Below are positions 18,145-27,205 of a stretch of 64,000 nt of DNA, in pieces. Source of the DNA: Stenotrophobium sp050739895 (lineage in GTDB: Bacteria; Pseudomonadota; Gammaproteobacteria; Nevskiales; Nevskiaceae); NCBI GenBank assembly GCA_050739895.1, contig JBOICK010000040.1, positions 43,419-107,418 of the forward strand, written 5' to 3'. The notes under the pieces are model-generated. The model had not been told where the DNA came from. It worked only from the letters and a program-made list of their open reading frames with translations, and searched no databases. A program made the translations under genes and the position numbers. Within the stretch, counting starts at the first letter, position 1. Each line of letters opens with the position of its first letter.

Positions 18145-19893
18145 TCAGTTCAACGTTGATACATTGCCCAGCACCGGCAACTGCACGCTGCCGGAAACGT
18201 TGACCGTGGGCAGCAGCGGGTTGCGCGCGATGATCAGCGGGTACTGCGTCAGCGCTTGTCCGGCAATCACCAGCGAAAGCTGGTCGCCGGCGTTGAGCTT
18301 CACGCCGATGCCGTTGAGTTGCAGGGTCTGTGTGCCGAAGCCGCGTACCGGACGGATCTGGTCGCCGAGGATTTCAAGCGCGGCAGGTACCGCGCCGGCA
18401 CGGCTGACGCCGACCGAAACATAGATGATCGCATCATTGCTGCTCACGCCCAGCGGCAGTCCGGCCGGCAGCGCCGGCGTGGCGTTGGGATCGGCCAGGG
18501 TCAGCGTCGCGGTGGGAATGCCGGCGACGACCGTGGTGGTGGTGGCGGTATACAGCGGCACGGTCATCGGCACCGGCGCCAGTTCCGGCACTGCGGTGAC
18601 GGCAATCGGCACGCTGTTGCTGCCGCCGACCGGCACGCTATTGACGACCACGCCTTCGCCGCTGGTGCCGAGATTGATGCAGGTGTTGGGCATCGTGGCG
18701 AGCTGCGCGATGGCGGCCGGGTCCTGCTTGAGCTTGGCATCGAACCAGAGCCTGGTCAGCGCGTCGGCGACATACGGTCCGCAGCGGTAATCGTCGGACA
18801 GGCCCGGCGCGCCGGTGGGCAACAGGCCTTCGTTGGTCGGCGCAAGGCCGGCGCCGGCCGGCAACACATGACCGATAACGTAGGTGTACAGGCGCACGTC
18901 GCCGCCGGATGCGCTCAGACAGTCGTAGTTGGCCTTCGCCTCATTGAGGTTGAACAGCGCGTCGGACATGCCTTGCAGGAGCAGTACATCGACTTTGGGT
19001 GGATGTGTCGCCGGGCGCTTGCCCGGTTGCGTCACGCCTTCGCAGAAATAGGCATTGCTGTGATAGTGCAGATACGCGTAATCGGATGCAGTAAAAACAT
19101 TGTTCTCGAGACCATCTTCGAGCACGCCCAGAGCTGCCGGGTCCATGCCGCCTTCACCAGTGGCGAGGCTGTCTTCGCCCAGTGCGGTGAGCGCGAGTCC
19201 GTAGCCCGATTTCGGCACGCCGCCGGAACCCAGGCTGTAGCCGAGTTCATACGGCGAAATCGCCGGCGCCATCGCCTTGAGACGGTGACGCGGGTCGATG
19301 TTGTTGAGCAGGTACTGGTACATGCCGCCATAGGAGCCGCCGTAGGAGCCCAGCACCATGCCGGGGTTGCCGCTGGCGTCAGGGCGGTACATCACCCAGT
19401 TCAGATTGACCTCGGCCCAGTCGACGATCTTGATCAGGTTGGGCCCGTCATGATCGGGGTCCATGATCGTCACGGTGCCGCCGCTCTGGCCGAAGCCGTG
19501 CTGGTCGAACGAGATCACGCCATAACCGGCATTGGTGTACTGCGCGGTGGTCTGGATGTCTGCCAGCGGCGTGCCAGCAGGCGCCTCCACATCACGCAGC
19601 GCCGCGTTTTCGCGCACCAGGCCGAAGCCGGGGCCGTTGAGCAGCAGCGGATAGGTCTGGCCGCCGACCAAAGTGCTGGGCTCGTGAACGGTGAAGGCGA
19701 TGTTGCCGTCGGCGCCGGGAATATTGACGTCGTAGCTGACACCGGCGCGCGAGGTGCCGACGGCGGGGCCGGGCTGGCCTTGCCCATCCGGCGCAGGTAG
19801 CGGCGGTAGCGCAGCGGAGTTGACGGAACTGCTGCTGCCACAGCCGGCCAGCAGCAAGGCGGCACAGAATGCAATGATCGGGATGCGCAGCAT
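18145..19893 (-). CDS. secreted lipoprotein alpha/beta hydrolase (S15/CocE-like)
   Basis: The 582-residue protein starts with a signal peptide and lipobox (LLLAGC, residues 13-18) followed by a low-complexity Ser/Pro/Gly linker. An alpha/beta-hydrolase domain follows, with the nucleophile elbow GSYGGSYGG, an acid candidate in LLQGMSDALFN and a His candidate in VIGHVLPAG. The last ~170 residues form a beta-rich domain, comparable with the C-terminal jelly-roll of X-Pro dipeptidyl-peptidase/CocE enzymes. Peptidase or esterase activity is possible; the substrate is unknown. It is monocistronic. Confidence 0.7.
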   Translation of the reverse strand: MLRIPIIAFCAALLLAGCGSSSSVNSAALPPLPAPDGQGQPGPAVGTSRAGVSYDVNIPGADGNIAFTVHEPSTLVGGQTYPLLLNGPGFGLVRENAALRDVEAPAGTPLADIQTTAQYTNAGYGVISFDQHGFGQSGGTVTIMDPDHDGPNLIKIVDWAEVNLNWVMYRPDASGNPGMVLGSYGGSYGGMYQYLLNNIDPRHRLKAMAPAISPYELGYSLGSGGVPKSGYGLALTALGEDSLATGEGGMDPAALGVLEDGLENNVFTASDYAYLHYHSNAYFCEGVTQPGKRPATHPPKVDVLLLQGMSDALFNLNEAKANYDCLSASGGDVRLYTYVIGHVLPAGAGLAPTNEGLLPTGAPGLSDDYRCGPYVADALTRLWFDAKLKQDPAAIAQLATMPNTCINLGTSGEGVVVNSVPVGGSNSVPIAVTAVPELAPVPMTVPLYTATTTTVVAGIPTATLTLADPNATPALPAGLPLGVSSNDAIIYVSVGVSRAGAVPAALEILGDQIRPVRGFGTQTLQLNGIGVKLNAGDQLSLVIAGQALTQYPLIIARNPLLPTVNVSGSVQLPVLGNVSTLN

Positions 19894-19974
19894 TGTGCAC
19901 TCTCCTCTATTTGTGCCGGGCCTTGATTGACGTTAAAAATTTACACTTGAATGCTGCGCAGCGTCCAGACGCAA

Positions 19975-20451
19975 TCAATTCTTCCTGTTGCCCGCAATGT
20001 AAGCATCCAGCGCCTTGGCGGCGTTTGCGCGGATCTTGTTCTGCAGAAGGCCGGTGCCGCCGAGCAGTTTGCCGGTCAGCCCCAGCGCCTGTCCGGCCCA
20101 GTGGTGCAGGTCGAAGTCGTCGCGGTGCTGCCAGATCAGTCCGTCGCGAAATTCGAAACGCGCTTCGATGATGTTGTGCACCGGCCGGCCGCTGCCGCTG
20201 AAGGTGTACCACGCCTCCCAGTGCGCGCGGCCGTGCAGGGCATCGGCCTGCACATCGCGAAATTCCACGCGCAGATCCTTGCCGCGTTCGCACAGCATCC
20301 GCCACATGGCGCAAGCGCGGGCGCCCTTGAGTCCCTGAAACACGGCGTCGGTGAACACCACTTCCGGGTGATAACAGGCGGTCATGGCAGCGGCGTTGAG
20401 CCGCTGGAGCCCTTCGTAGAAACCGGTGATGAGAGTCGCCTGCTGGTTCAT
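19975..20451 (-). CDS. SnoaL-like / NTF2-like protein
   Basis: The 158-residue protein has the cone-shaped NTF2-like fold pattern. The N-terminal helices include FYEGLQRLNAAAMTACYHPE, followed by VVFTDAVFQGLKG and a C-terminal sheet with IIEARFEFRDGLI and HRDDFDLHHW. Polyketide-cyclase/SnoaL-like small proteins of this type bind or isomerise hydrophobic ligands, but the function here is unknown. An 81-bp gap separates it from the hydrolase start. AT-core copy 2 lies immediately upstream. Confidence 0.75.
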   Translation of the reverse strand: MNQQATLITGFYEGLQRLNAAAMTACYHPEVVFTDAVFQGLKGARACAMWRMLCERGKDLRVEFRDVQADALHGRAHWEAWYTFSGSGRPVHNIIEARFEFRDGLIWQHRDDFDLHHWAGQALGLTGKLLGGTGLLQNKIRANAAKALDAYIAGNRKN

Positions 20452-20461
20452 GATTTTCTCC

Positions 20462-20568
20462 GCCCGCTATACCGAAAGCCGTTCCGATATTGTTATATAT
20501 TTACTAATATAAATAACAATATAATATAAAAAATAACGACTGCACTGACGTCATTGCAATCAGCGGAT
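20462..20568. repeat. AT-core dyad element, copy 2
   Basis: The end boxes are GCCCGCT and AGCGGAT. The core at 20492-20537 starts GTTA, ends TAAC, has 42 A/T of 46 and contains TATAAAT. The left arm is one base shorter than in most copies. It sits between two minus-strand genes. Confidence 0.8.
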
Positions 20569-20581
20569 GCCGATTCTGCGC

Positions 20582-21175
20582 CTATTGCGAGACCTCACGT
20601 ACTTCGCCGATGTGGATATGCGAGCCGGCGTGCTCATGCGCGTAATTCACCGCGCGCACAACTTCCTTGATAGTCGGGTTGGGGCGGATTTTCAGGGTCT
20701 GGCCGGCGCGCAGCCTGGACGGGTCGCGCACGGTGTCGCGGTTGGCATCCCAGATCAGCGGCCACAGCCACGGGTTGTCGTAGATATCCTCGCGGCCGGA
20801 GATGGTCCACAGCGATTCGCCGCGCGCGACGCGGTGATGCGTGATGCGGTTCTTGAGTTGTTGCTCAAGTTCCGAGGCCAGCTGCCAGGCGCGGTGGCCC
20901 TGCCGCTGCGCAATCGCCAGTTCCACTTCGTGCACCTGCTGCAACTGCGCGTCGCTGAGGCCGGTGTAGGTATACAGCCGCGGCAGGGCATTCCTGGCGA
21001 GCAGCAGGTCGTGCTCCTCGCTGGCCTTTGCGGCGCTGACCCGACCCGGCAGTGACGGAACGGCTTGGCTCTTCACCTGCGCGCGCGGCGCCGGCACCGG
21101 TATCCACACCGGCGTGGCGCAGCCGCTCAGCAGGGCAGGGAATGTCAGCAATAAAATCCGGGCGATACGGTGCAT
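20582..21175 (-). CDS. LysM-domain lipoprotein
   Basis: I chose ATG 21175 because it begins a lipoprotein signal (MHRIARILLLTFPALLSGC). The mature protein has a helical middle (GLSDAQLQQVHEVELAIAQR) and a C-terminal LysM-type peptidoglycan-binding module (HRVARGESLWTISGREDIY, then WPLIWDANRDTVRDPSRL). It is probably an outer-membrane-anchored, murein-associated protein of unknown role. It diverges from wrbA with a 76-bp intergenic gap. Confidence 0.85.
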   Translation of the reverse strand: MHRIARILLLTFPALLSGCATPVWIPVPAPRAQVKSQAVPSLPGRVSAAKASEEHDLLLARNALPRLYTYTGLSDAQLQQVHEVELAIAQRQGHRAWQLASELEQQLKNRITHHRVARGESLWTISGREDIYDNPWLWPLIWDANRDTVRDPSRLRAGQTLKIRPNPTIKEVVRAVNYAHEHAGSHIHIGEVREVSQ

Positions 21176-21251
21176 GGCGGAACCAAAGTCGTGGAGCGCA
21201 TAGCTTAAACTTGCGCTCCTCGATCTGCCCACGACGCCAACGGCCGGCACC

Positions 21252-21848
21252 ATGACTGAAATCCTGATCCTGTTCTATTCGCGCACTGGCGCCACCGCGC
21301 AGCTGGCGCGGCGCATCGCGCGCGGCGTGGAATCCGTATCCGGCGCGGTCGCGCGTCTGCGCACGGTGCCACCGGTGTCGGCCGAGTGCGAGAAGGTCGC
21401 GCCGTCCGTGCCCGCCGATGGTCCGCCCTATGTGCAGCAGAAAGACTTGCAGGAGTGTGCCGGCCTGATTCTCGGCAGCCCGACGCGCTTCGGCAATATG
21501 GCCGCACCGCTGAAATATTTTCTCGATTCGACCTCCGCGCAGTGGCTGTCCGGCACGCTGGCGGGCAAGCCGGCGGCAGTGTTCACCTCCACCAGTACCT
21601 TGCACGGCGGCCAGGAAAGTACCCTGCTGTCGATGATGCTGCCGCTGCTGCATCACGGCATGCTGATTGTCGGCGTGCCCTACACCGAGCCGGCGCTGAG
21701 CAGCACTGCCAGCGGCGGCACGCCCTACGGCGCTTCGCATGTCGCCGGCACCGGCCGCGAGGGACGCCCACTGACCAGCGATGAGGAAACACTGGCGCTG
21801 GCGCTGGGGAAGCGCGTCGCCGAAATCGCGCTCAAGCTTGCGGCCTGA
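21252..21848 (+). CDS. wrbA: NAD(P)H:quinone oxidoreductase (WrbA)
   Basis: The flavodoxin-like FMN site is clear: ILILFYSRTGATAQLA at the N-terminus, LILGSPTRFGNMAAPLKYFLD in the middle, and FTSTSTLHGGQESTLLS. At 198 residues it has WrbA length. The family performs two-electron reduction of quinones using NAD(P)H. It overlaps the DUF2069 gene by one base (TGATG), as in the conserved wrbA-DUF2069-hda neighbourhood of gammaproteobacteria. Confidence 0.93.
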   Translation: MTEILILFYSRTGATAQLARRIARGVESVSGAVARLRTVPPVSAECEKVAPSVPADGPPYVQQKDLQECAGLILGSPTRFGNMAAPLKYFLDSTSAQWLSGTLAGKPAAVFTSTSTLHGGQESTLLSMMLPLLHHGMLIVGVPYTEPALSSTASGGTPYGASHVAGTGREGRPLTSDEETLALALGKRVAEIALKLAA

Positions 21849-22222
21849 TGATGAATGATCAGCCGAAGCTGTTGAGCCCGCGCGTGCGTGGCGTGACGCT
21901 GGTCAGCCATCTGCTGCTGATTGCGATACTGGTGTTCGTCAGCGGTTGGAGCGTGCGGCTGATTCAGGTGCTGCCATTGCTGCTGCCGCTGCCGGGCCTG
22001 TTGCGCGGGCGGATTTACACGTTCAAGTGGGCGACGATGCTGCTGGCGTTCTACGTCGCCGGCTGGCTCGCGGCGGGCTACATGCAGCCGGCGCAGAAAT
22101 GGTCGTGCTTCGGCGTCGCCGCGCTGGCGGCGCTGGATTTCGTCGGCCTCAACCTGTTTGTGCGGTTCCAGGCGCGAGAACGGATTGCACGAACGGCAGC
22201 GTCAGGCGCCGCTTCGCACTGA
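21848..22222 (+). CDS. DUF2069 membrane protein
   Basis: The 124-residue protein has four hydrophobic segments and the family motif GRIYTFKWATMLLAFYV, with YMQPAQK between helices 3 and 4. The function is unknown, but the gene is consistently linked to wrbA. Its last 74 bp overlap the 3' end of hda on the opposite strand. This convergent overlap may give antisense transcription at the tails. Confidence 0.88.
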   Translation: MMNDQPKLLSPRVRGVTLVSHLLLIAILVFVSGWSVRLIQVLPLLLPLPGLLRGRIYTFKWATMLLAFYVAGWLAAGYMQPAQKWSCFGVAALAALDFVGLNLFVRFQARERIARTAASGAASH

Positions 22223-22832
22223 GCGAGGCGCGATCCAATTTTTCCAGTGCGGCGAGCAGCGAGCCGGTATCGCGCGTGAGTTGGCGCAGCAGCCAGCGGC
22301 TGACTTCTGGCGCCAGTTCCAGTCCACGCGCCTGCGCGCGCTCGCGCAGCAGTTGTTCGCGGTCGGCGTCAGTCAGCGGATGCAGGCCAAACACCGCGCT
22401 CGCTGACAGCCGTGTGCGCAGATCGGGCAGGGCACAAGGCATGCGATCGGGCGGCGCGTCTGCGGATAGTGCCGTCGCCAGGTTCTGCGCGCGACGCGCA
22501 TCCAGCAGGCGCAGCAGTGCCAATGCCCAGTCGCGGTTCGTTGTCACGGCGTGAATGTCGTCAAGGCACAGCGCCGGCGCTTGCTCCAGCCCTGTCAGAG
22601 CTTCGGTGCCAAACGCCTGCAACTCTGCCAGCGGCAGATAAGGGCAGCGGCGCGCGTGCGCGACCGCTTGCAGCAGATGCGTGCGGCCGGAACCGTGCGC
22701 GCCGGAGATGAACACCGCACCGGACAACTCGTGTAGTGCGGCGACGGCATCGGTATTCGGGCCACTGAAAAAACTGTCGAAGCTGGCCGATTCGCGCAGC
22801 TGCACCGGCAGCGGCAGTTGCTGGCCCTGCAT
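22149..22832 (-). CDS. hda: DnaA regulatory inactivator Hda-like protein
   Basis: The DnaA-like AAA+ protein lacks the DNA-binding domain. It has an N-terminal clamp-binding-like QLPLPVQL, P-loop GAHGSGRTHLL, Walker B ALCLDDI and the sensor region PDRMPCALPDLRTRL. Hda with the DNA-loaded sliding clamp promotes ATP hydrolysis by DnaA, preventing re-initiation. Start ATG 22832 shares one base with the perM stop. Its 3' end overlaps the DUF2069 gene on the other strand. Confidence 0.9.
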   Translation of the reverse strand: MQGQQLPLPVQLRESASFDSFFSGPNTDAVAALHELSGAVFISGAHGSGRTHLLQAVAHARRCPYLPLAELQAFGTEALTGLEQAPALCLDDIHAVTTNRDWALALLRLLDARRAQNLATALSADAPPDRMPCALPDLRTRLSASAVFGLHPLTDADREQLLRERAQARGLELAPEVSRWLLRQLTRDTGSLLAALEKLDRASLSAKRRLTLPFVQSVLAPGTAQTG

Positions 22833-23884
22833 CACTCGCCCCGGTAGAGCGCGCTGCGCAACCAGTGTTCGCGGGTGTGGCGCAACAGCACCGCGATCAC
22901 TGCCGCGGACGGCAGCGCCAGCAGCACGCCGATGAAGCCGAACAACTGGCCGCCGGCCATCACCGCGAAAATCACCGCCACCGGATGCAGGCCGATGCGA
23001 TCGCCGACCAGATTCGGAGTGAGGAACGCGCTTTCAGCGACCTGGCCGACGCCGAACGCGAGCGCGACCCAGACCAGCGGCAGCAGTTCGCCGGTCTGCA
23101 CCACCACGGCGATGCTGGCGGCGGTGATGCCGGTGATGAATCCCATGTAGGGGATGAAGCTGACCATGCCCGCGCCGATGCCAATCACCAGCGCCAGCTT
23201 GAGGCCCGCCAGCCACAGGCCGGTGGAGTAGATCGCCGCCAGCGCCGCCATCACCAGCAACTGGCCGCGGATGAAGGCGCCGAGCACTTCGTCGCTCTCG
23301 CGTGCGACCGCGCCGACCTGCGGCAGATGGCGCGGCGGAATCATGTCGCGAATCCATGCAACCAGGTTGTCCCAGTCGCGCAGCAGGTAGAAGCTGACGA
23401 TCGGCACCAGCAGCAGGTTGGCGGCGACGGTGAACAACTCCATGCCGGATTTCGAGACCTTGTCCCAAACCACCATCGCGATGCCGCCGGCATTGTTCCA
23501 GTGTTCGCTGATGATCTTGCGCAGGCCGTCGGCGTCGAGCTGCATGTCGGCCGGCAGCGCGATGCCCAGGCGCGGCAACGCGCTGTCCTGCAGCCAGCGC
23601 AGCCAGTCCGGCAGCGCATGCAGCAGGGCGACGAACTGCTGTTGCAGTATCGGGATCACCAGCAGCAACAGCAGCAGGCCGAAACCGCCAAGCACCACGA
23701 ACACCACGCAAACGCCGAGCGTGCGCGACAGCCGCAGCTTTTGCAGGCGATCGACAATCGGGTCGCCCAGATATGCGAGTCCGGCGCCGACCACGAACGG
23801 CGTCAGGATTGGCGTCAGCAGCCACAGCAGCACCAGGACGGCGATGCCGCCGGCGATCCACGGCCAGTGTTGTTTGAGATTCAT
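22832..23884 (-). CDS. PerM/AI-2E family transporter
   Basis: The 350-residue membrane protein has about eight predicted helices. The N-terminal pair reads WPWIAGGIAVLVLLWLLTPI, and the C-terminal cluster contains GFITGITAASIAVVVQTGE and FIGVLLALPSAAVIAVLL. The AI-2E/PerM family includes putative permeases and Na+/H+ exchangers; the substrate here is unknown. ATG 23884 was preferred over the GTG at 23908, which falls in an AT-core element. The gene is translationally coupled to hda downstream. Confidence 0.88.
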   Translation of the reverse strand: MNLKQHWPWIAGGIAVLVLLWLLTPILTPFVVGAGLAYLGDPIVDRLQKLRLSRTLGVCVVFVVLGGFGLLLLLLVIPILQQQFVALLHALPDWLRWLQDSALPRLGIALPADMQLDADGLRKIISEHWNNAGGIAMVVWDKVSKSGMELFTVAANLLLVPIVSFYLLRDWDNLVAWIRDMIPPRHLPQVGAVARESDEVLGAFIRGQLLVMAALAAIYSTGLWLAGLKLALVIGIGAGMVSFIPYMGFITGITAASIAVVVQTGELLPLVWVALAFGVGQVAESAFLTPNLVGDRIGLHPVAVIFAVMAGGQLFGFIGVLLALPSAAVIAVLLRHTREHWLRSALYRGE

Positions 23885-23906
23885 CTGTTGCACTCCGCCA
23901 TCCCTC

Positions 23907-24013
23907 ACCCGCTGTGGCAGTATGCCGGATGAAGATCGTTATATTTTGTTAAGTATTATTATATATAGACTATAAAATTAAACATTACCGTTCGTACAGC
24001 CGGCATAGCGGGT
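23907..24013. repeat. AT-core dyad element, copy 3
   Basis: The ends are ACCCGCT and AGCGGGT. Here the inverted similarity extends further: TATGCCGG in the left arm matches CCGGCATA in the right. The core at 23938-23983 starts GTTA, ends AAAC and has 40 A/T of 46. The right arm is one base shorter. It separates perM from the DUF2066 gene. Confidence 0.85.
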
Positions 24014-24034
24014 GAAGTTTTGACGCATCCTGTT

Positions 24035-24664
24035 TCAGGGATTCAGGCTGTAATCCAGTTCGCCCGGCACGCTGTTGCTGTGCGGGCTGAGCAGGCCGCT
24101 GACACTGAACGCGCCGGCCAGCCGCTGCGCGCCACCTTCCATGCGCAGGCTCAGGTGCAACGTGCTGCCGTCGATCTCGATAACCGACAGGCTGCTGACC
24201 CCCGGCTGGTTCTGCAGATAGCTCATCAGGTGCGCGTACTGCCGCGGCGTCGATACGCCGCTGACGGCCAGTGTCACTTCATCCACCGCCGCCGGCGCGA
24301 TGCCCCAGACCGGGTAGCCGAGGCCATGCAGCGCGCTGTCCAGCAACTTGGGATCGAAAGCCGCCTGCAATTGCTGTTGACCCTGTGAATCAGTCAGGTA
24401 GCTGTACTGCTGCAGGTAGGATGCGGCCCGCGCCAGCAGTGGTGCCGCGCGGCCATTGACGGCGCTGGCGTCGCCGGTGGCGCGGCCAATGACTGCGGCC
24501 AGCGCGGCGCGCAGCGCTGGCGTGCGCGCGGCGTCGCTCTGGTCGGCGACTGGCACACGCGCAATATAGTCCGCAGCGGTCTGCGCCTGCGCCGTGCTGG
24601 TGTTCAGACCCAATACCGCCGCCATGAGCAGCAGTGCCAGTGCGGAGAGAAGATTTTTGTACAT
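24035..24664 (-). CDS. DUF2066 periplasmic protein
   Basis: The 209-residue protein has a signal peptide (MYKNLLSALALLLMAAVL to about AQAQ). It matches the DUF2066 family by position and by the start of the mature region (ADYIARVPVADQSDAART) and the A(x)RAALAAVIGRATGD helix. The function is unknown. ATG 24664 gives the signal sequence directly; the longer frame overlaps purM's leader. It diverges from purM. Confidence 0.78.
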   Translation of the reverse strand: MYKNLLSALALLLMAAVLGLNTSTAQAQTAADYIARVPVADQSDAARTPALRAALAAVIGRATGDASAVNGRAAPLLARAASYLQQYSYLTDSQGQQQLQAAFDPKLLDSALHGLGYPVWGIAPAAVDEVTLAVSGVSTPRQYAHLMSYLQNQPGVSSLSVIEIDGSTLHLSLRMEGGAQRLAGAFSVSGLLSPHSNSVPGELDYSLNP

Positions 24665-24726
24665 GCGCGAATTATCGGGCGCGGACACGTAAAATGACAG
24701 CCGAACCGTTCTGGAAGCGCAAGACC

Positions 24727-25749
24727 ATGACCCCAAAAGCCCCGCTGACCTACGCCGCTGCCGGTGTCGATATCGACGCGGGCGATGCACTGGTGGACGA
24801 CATCAAGAAAATCGTCAAATCGACGCGCCGCCCGGAAGTGCTGGCCGGTGTCGGCGGCTTCGGCGCGCTGGTGAGCCTGCCGAAGAAGTACAAGAAGCCG
24901 GTGCTGGTTTCGGGCACCGATGGCGTCGGCACCAAGCTGCGGCTCGGCATCGACACTGGCCGCGTTGAAGGCCTCGGCATCGATCTGGTCGCGATGTGCG
25001 TCAACGACGTGCTGGTCAACGGCGCCGAGCCGCTGTTCTTCCTCGACTACTACGCCACCGGCAAGCTCGACAACAAGACCGCCGCGCAGGTGATCAAGGG
25101 CATCGCCAACGGCTGCAGGCAGGCCGGCTGCGCGCTGGTCGGCGGCGAGACCGCCGAGATGCCGGGCATGTATCACGAGGGCGATTTTGATCTCGCCGGT
25201 TTCTGCGTCGCCGTCGCCGAGCATGGCAAGCTGATCGACGGCAGCAAGATCAAGCCGGGCGACGTGATGATCGCGCTGCCGTCTTCCGGCCCGCACTCCA
25301 ACGGCTATTCGCTGATCCGCAAGATTCTCGCGGTGAACCACTACAAGCTGAACCCGAAAGGCGAACTGGCCGACGCGCTGCTGGCGCCGACCACCATCTA
25401 TGTGAAGCCGGTGCTCAAGTTGATCGAGAGCGGCGTCAGCGTAAAGGGTATGGCGCACATCACCGGCGGCGGCATCACCGGCAACCTCACGCGCTGCTTT
25501 CCCAAGGGCACGGCGGCGGTGGTCGATACGCAGAGCTGGAAGCGTCCGGAGATTTTCGACTGGCTGCAGAAGCAGGGCGGCGTCGAGCAGGACGAAATGT
25601 GGCGCGTGTTCAACTGCGGCGTCGGTTTCGTCATGGTGGTGCCGCGCCTGCAGGCCGACACGGCGCTGGTGCAGCTCAAGAAGCAGAAGCTCAAGCCATG
25701 GATACTCGGCGAAGTGGTCAAGGGCAGGCAGGACGTGCGCTACGCATGA
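24727..25749 (+). CDS. purM: phosphoribosylformylglycinamidine cyclo-ligase
   Basis: This is AIR synthase, step 5 of de novo purine synthesis. It has LTYAAAGVDIDAGDALVDDI at the N-terminus, SGTDGVGTKLRLG, the ATP-grasp-like VGGETAEMPGMY, and the C-terminal MAHITGGGITGNL. The 340-residue length and ATG 24727 fit the family; earlier in-frame ATGs lack family similarity. It is followed after 14 bp by purN. Confidence 0.97.
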   Translation: MTPKAPLTYAAAGVDIDAGDALVDDIKKIVKSTRRPEVLAGVGGFGALVSLPKKYKKPVLVSGTDGVGTKLRLGIDTGRVEGLGIDLVAMCVNDVLVNGAEPLFFLDYYATGKLDNKTAAQVIKGIANGCRQAGCALVGGETAEMPGMYHEGDFDLAGFCVAVAEHGKLIDGSKIKPGDVMIALPSSGPHSNGYSLIRKILAVNHYKLNPKGELADALLAPTTIYVKPVLKLIESGVSVKGMAHITGGGITGNLTRCFPKGTAAVVDTQSWKRPEIFDWLQKQGGVEQDEMWRVFNCGVGFVMVVPRLQADTALVQLKKQKLKPWILGEVVKGRQDVRYA

Positions 25750-25763
25750 GCCAGGACTGAGTC

Positions 25764-26423
25764 TTGCAAAACATCGTTGTCCTCATCTCCGGCCAGGGCC
25801 GTAACCTGCAGGCGCTGATCGAGGCGCAGCAGGCGGGGCGCGTCGCTGGTCGCATCGCCGCGGTGATTTCAAACAAGGCGGATGCCGCCGGTCTTGAGCG
25901 CGCGCGCGATGCCGGCATCCTCACCGAAGTGGTGCCGCACACCGCTTACACCGAGCGCAGCGTGTTCGATGCCGCACTGGCTGCGGTCATCGACCGCCAT
26001 CATCCCGGGATTATCGTCATGGCGGGGTTCATGCGCGTGGTCGGCGACGAATTAATCCGCCGCTACAGCGGGCGCATGCTCAATATCCATCCATCGCTGC
26101 TACCCAAATATCCGGGCCTGAGGACGCATCAGAGCGCGCTCGCTGCCGGTGATGCGCAGCACGGAGCGACCGTGCATTTCGTCACTGCGGAACTCGATGG
26201 CGGCCCGCGCATCATTCAGGGCGCAGTCAGCGTGCAGGCGCAGGATACGGCGCAGACGCTGGCGACGCGCGTGCTGCGCGACATCGAGCTGAAAATTTAT
26301 CCGCAGGCCTTGGCCTGGATGGCGCGCGGGGACCTGAAACTGGTGGAGAATCATGTGCGGTTCCGCGGTGCGCGCCTGGCGTTGCCGCTGACGATGGACG
26401 ATCTCGAAATGGAGTTCCGCTGA
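25764..26423 (+). CDS. purN: phosphoribosylglycinamide formyltransferase
   Basis: GAR transformylase uses 10-formyl-THF. Visible motifs are VVLISGQGRNLQALI at the N-terminus, MAGFMRVVGDELIRRYSGR, and the catalytic region LNIHPSLLPKYPGL. An H(x)THFV-equivalent reads GATVHFVTAELDGGP. The start is a TTG (25764). Its stop overlaps the next gene's ATG by one base. Confidence 0.96.
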   Translation: MQNIVVLISGQGRNLQALIEAQQAGRVAGRIAAVISNKADAAGLERARDAGILTEVVPHTAYTERSVFDAALAAVIDRHHPGIIVMAGFMRVVGDELIRRYSGRMLNIHPSLLPKYPGLRTHQSALAAGDAQHGATVHFVTAELDGGPRIIQGAVSVQAQDTAQTLATRVLRDIELKIYPQALAWMARGDLKLVENHVRFRGARLALPLTMDDLEMEFR

Positions 26424-27205
26424 TGCGCAAGCTGATCTGGATGACGCTGTTCTTTGCCAGTGCGGCCTGCGCCGCCGATGCGCCGCCGGCTGCGCCTGCG
26501 AGCGCCGCTGTCGCGACCGCGAGCGATGTAAAAACCGATGCGAAGACCGATGCCGCCATTGCCTTGCTCAAGACCGGCAGCATGAGTTTCGACGTGACCT
26601 GGAACGGCTTTCCGCTGGGCAATGCCAGCATCACACTGTCGCCTGCGGAAACCCGCGGCTGCTACAAATACGAATCGGTGACCAACCCGGTCGGCCCGGT
26701 GCGCTGGCTCTATGGCTCGCCGCACGAGATCAGCCTGTTCTGCATCCGCGATGGCATCATCCGTCCGAGCCATTACCAGTACAGCATCGACAAGCGCCCG
26801 GATGATGGCTTCACGCTGGACTTTGACTGGACCAGCAAGACCGTCAAGACCGTGAAAAGCGGCAAGACCACTGTTCGCGATCTGCCGGATATTGCTTACG
26901 ACCGCTTCGGCCTGCAGCAGGCGATCCGCCTGTGGGTGATGCAGCAGCCCGACACCACCAGGCGCAGCGAGGCGGAGTTCATGACGGTCGACGCCAAGGA
27001 CATCAACCACTACCGCTTCGCGATTCTCGGCCACGAGAAGATCGATACGCCGGTCGGCAGCTTCGACACCATCCGCGTCGATCGCATCGACAGCACTTCA
27101 CGCAGCACACACAGCTGGGTGGCGCCGGCACGCGACTATCACGTCATCAAGGTTGAATCGCTCCATGACGGCAATGTCGAGCTGAGCATGGTGATCAATA
27201 AATAG
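26423..27205 (+). CDS. DUF3108 secreted protein
   Basis: The 260-residue protein has an N-terminal signal peptide (LIWMTLFFASAACAADAPP) and an Ala-rich linker. The DUF3108 beta-domain begins at TGSMSFDVTWNGFPLG and includes SFDTIRVDRIDS near the C-terminus. Members follow purMN in many gammaproteobacteria; the function is unknown, and a periplasmic lipid- or cell-envelope-related role is only a guess. Confidence 0.82.
   Translation: MRKLIWMTLFFASAACAADAPPAAPASAAVATASDVKTDAKTDAAIALLKTGSMSFDVTWNGFPLGNASITLSPAETRGCYKYESVTNPVGPVRWLYGSPHEISLFCIRDGIIRPSHYQYSIDKRPDDGFTLDFDWTSKTVKTVKSGKTTVRDLPDIAYDRFGLQQAIRLWVMQQPDTTRRSEAEFMTVDAKDINHYRFAILGHEKIDTPVGSFDTIRVDRIDSTSRSTHSWVAPARDYHVIKVESLHDGNVELSMVINK

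Noticed and set aside
18256..19800. 514-codon open frame antisense to the lipoprotein hydrolase
   Set aside because: Composition is dominated by Arg, His, Gly and Ala without any family pattern, and it mirrors the codon structure of the real gene.
22865..23932. 355-codon open frame antisense to perM
   Set aside because: It is made of Gln/His/Asp/Arg-rich runs typical of a reverse-strand shadow.
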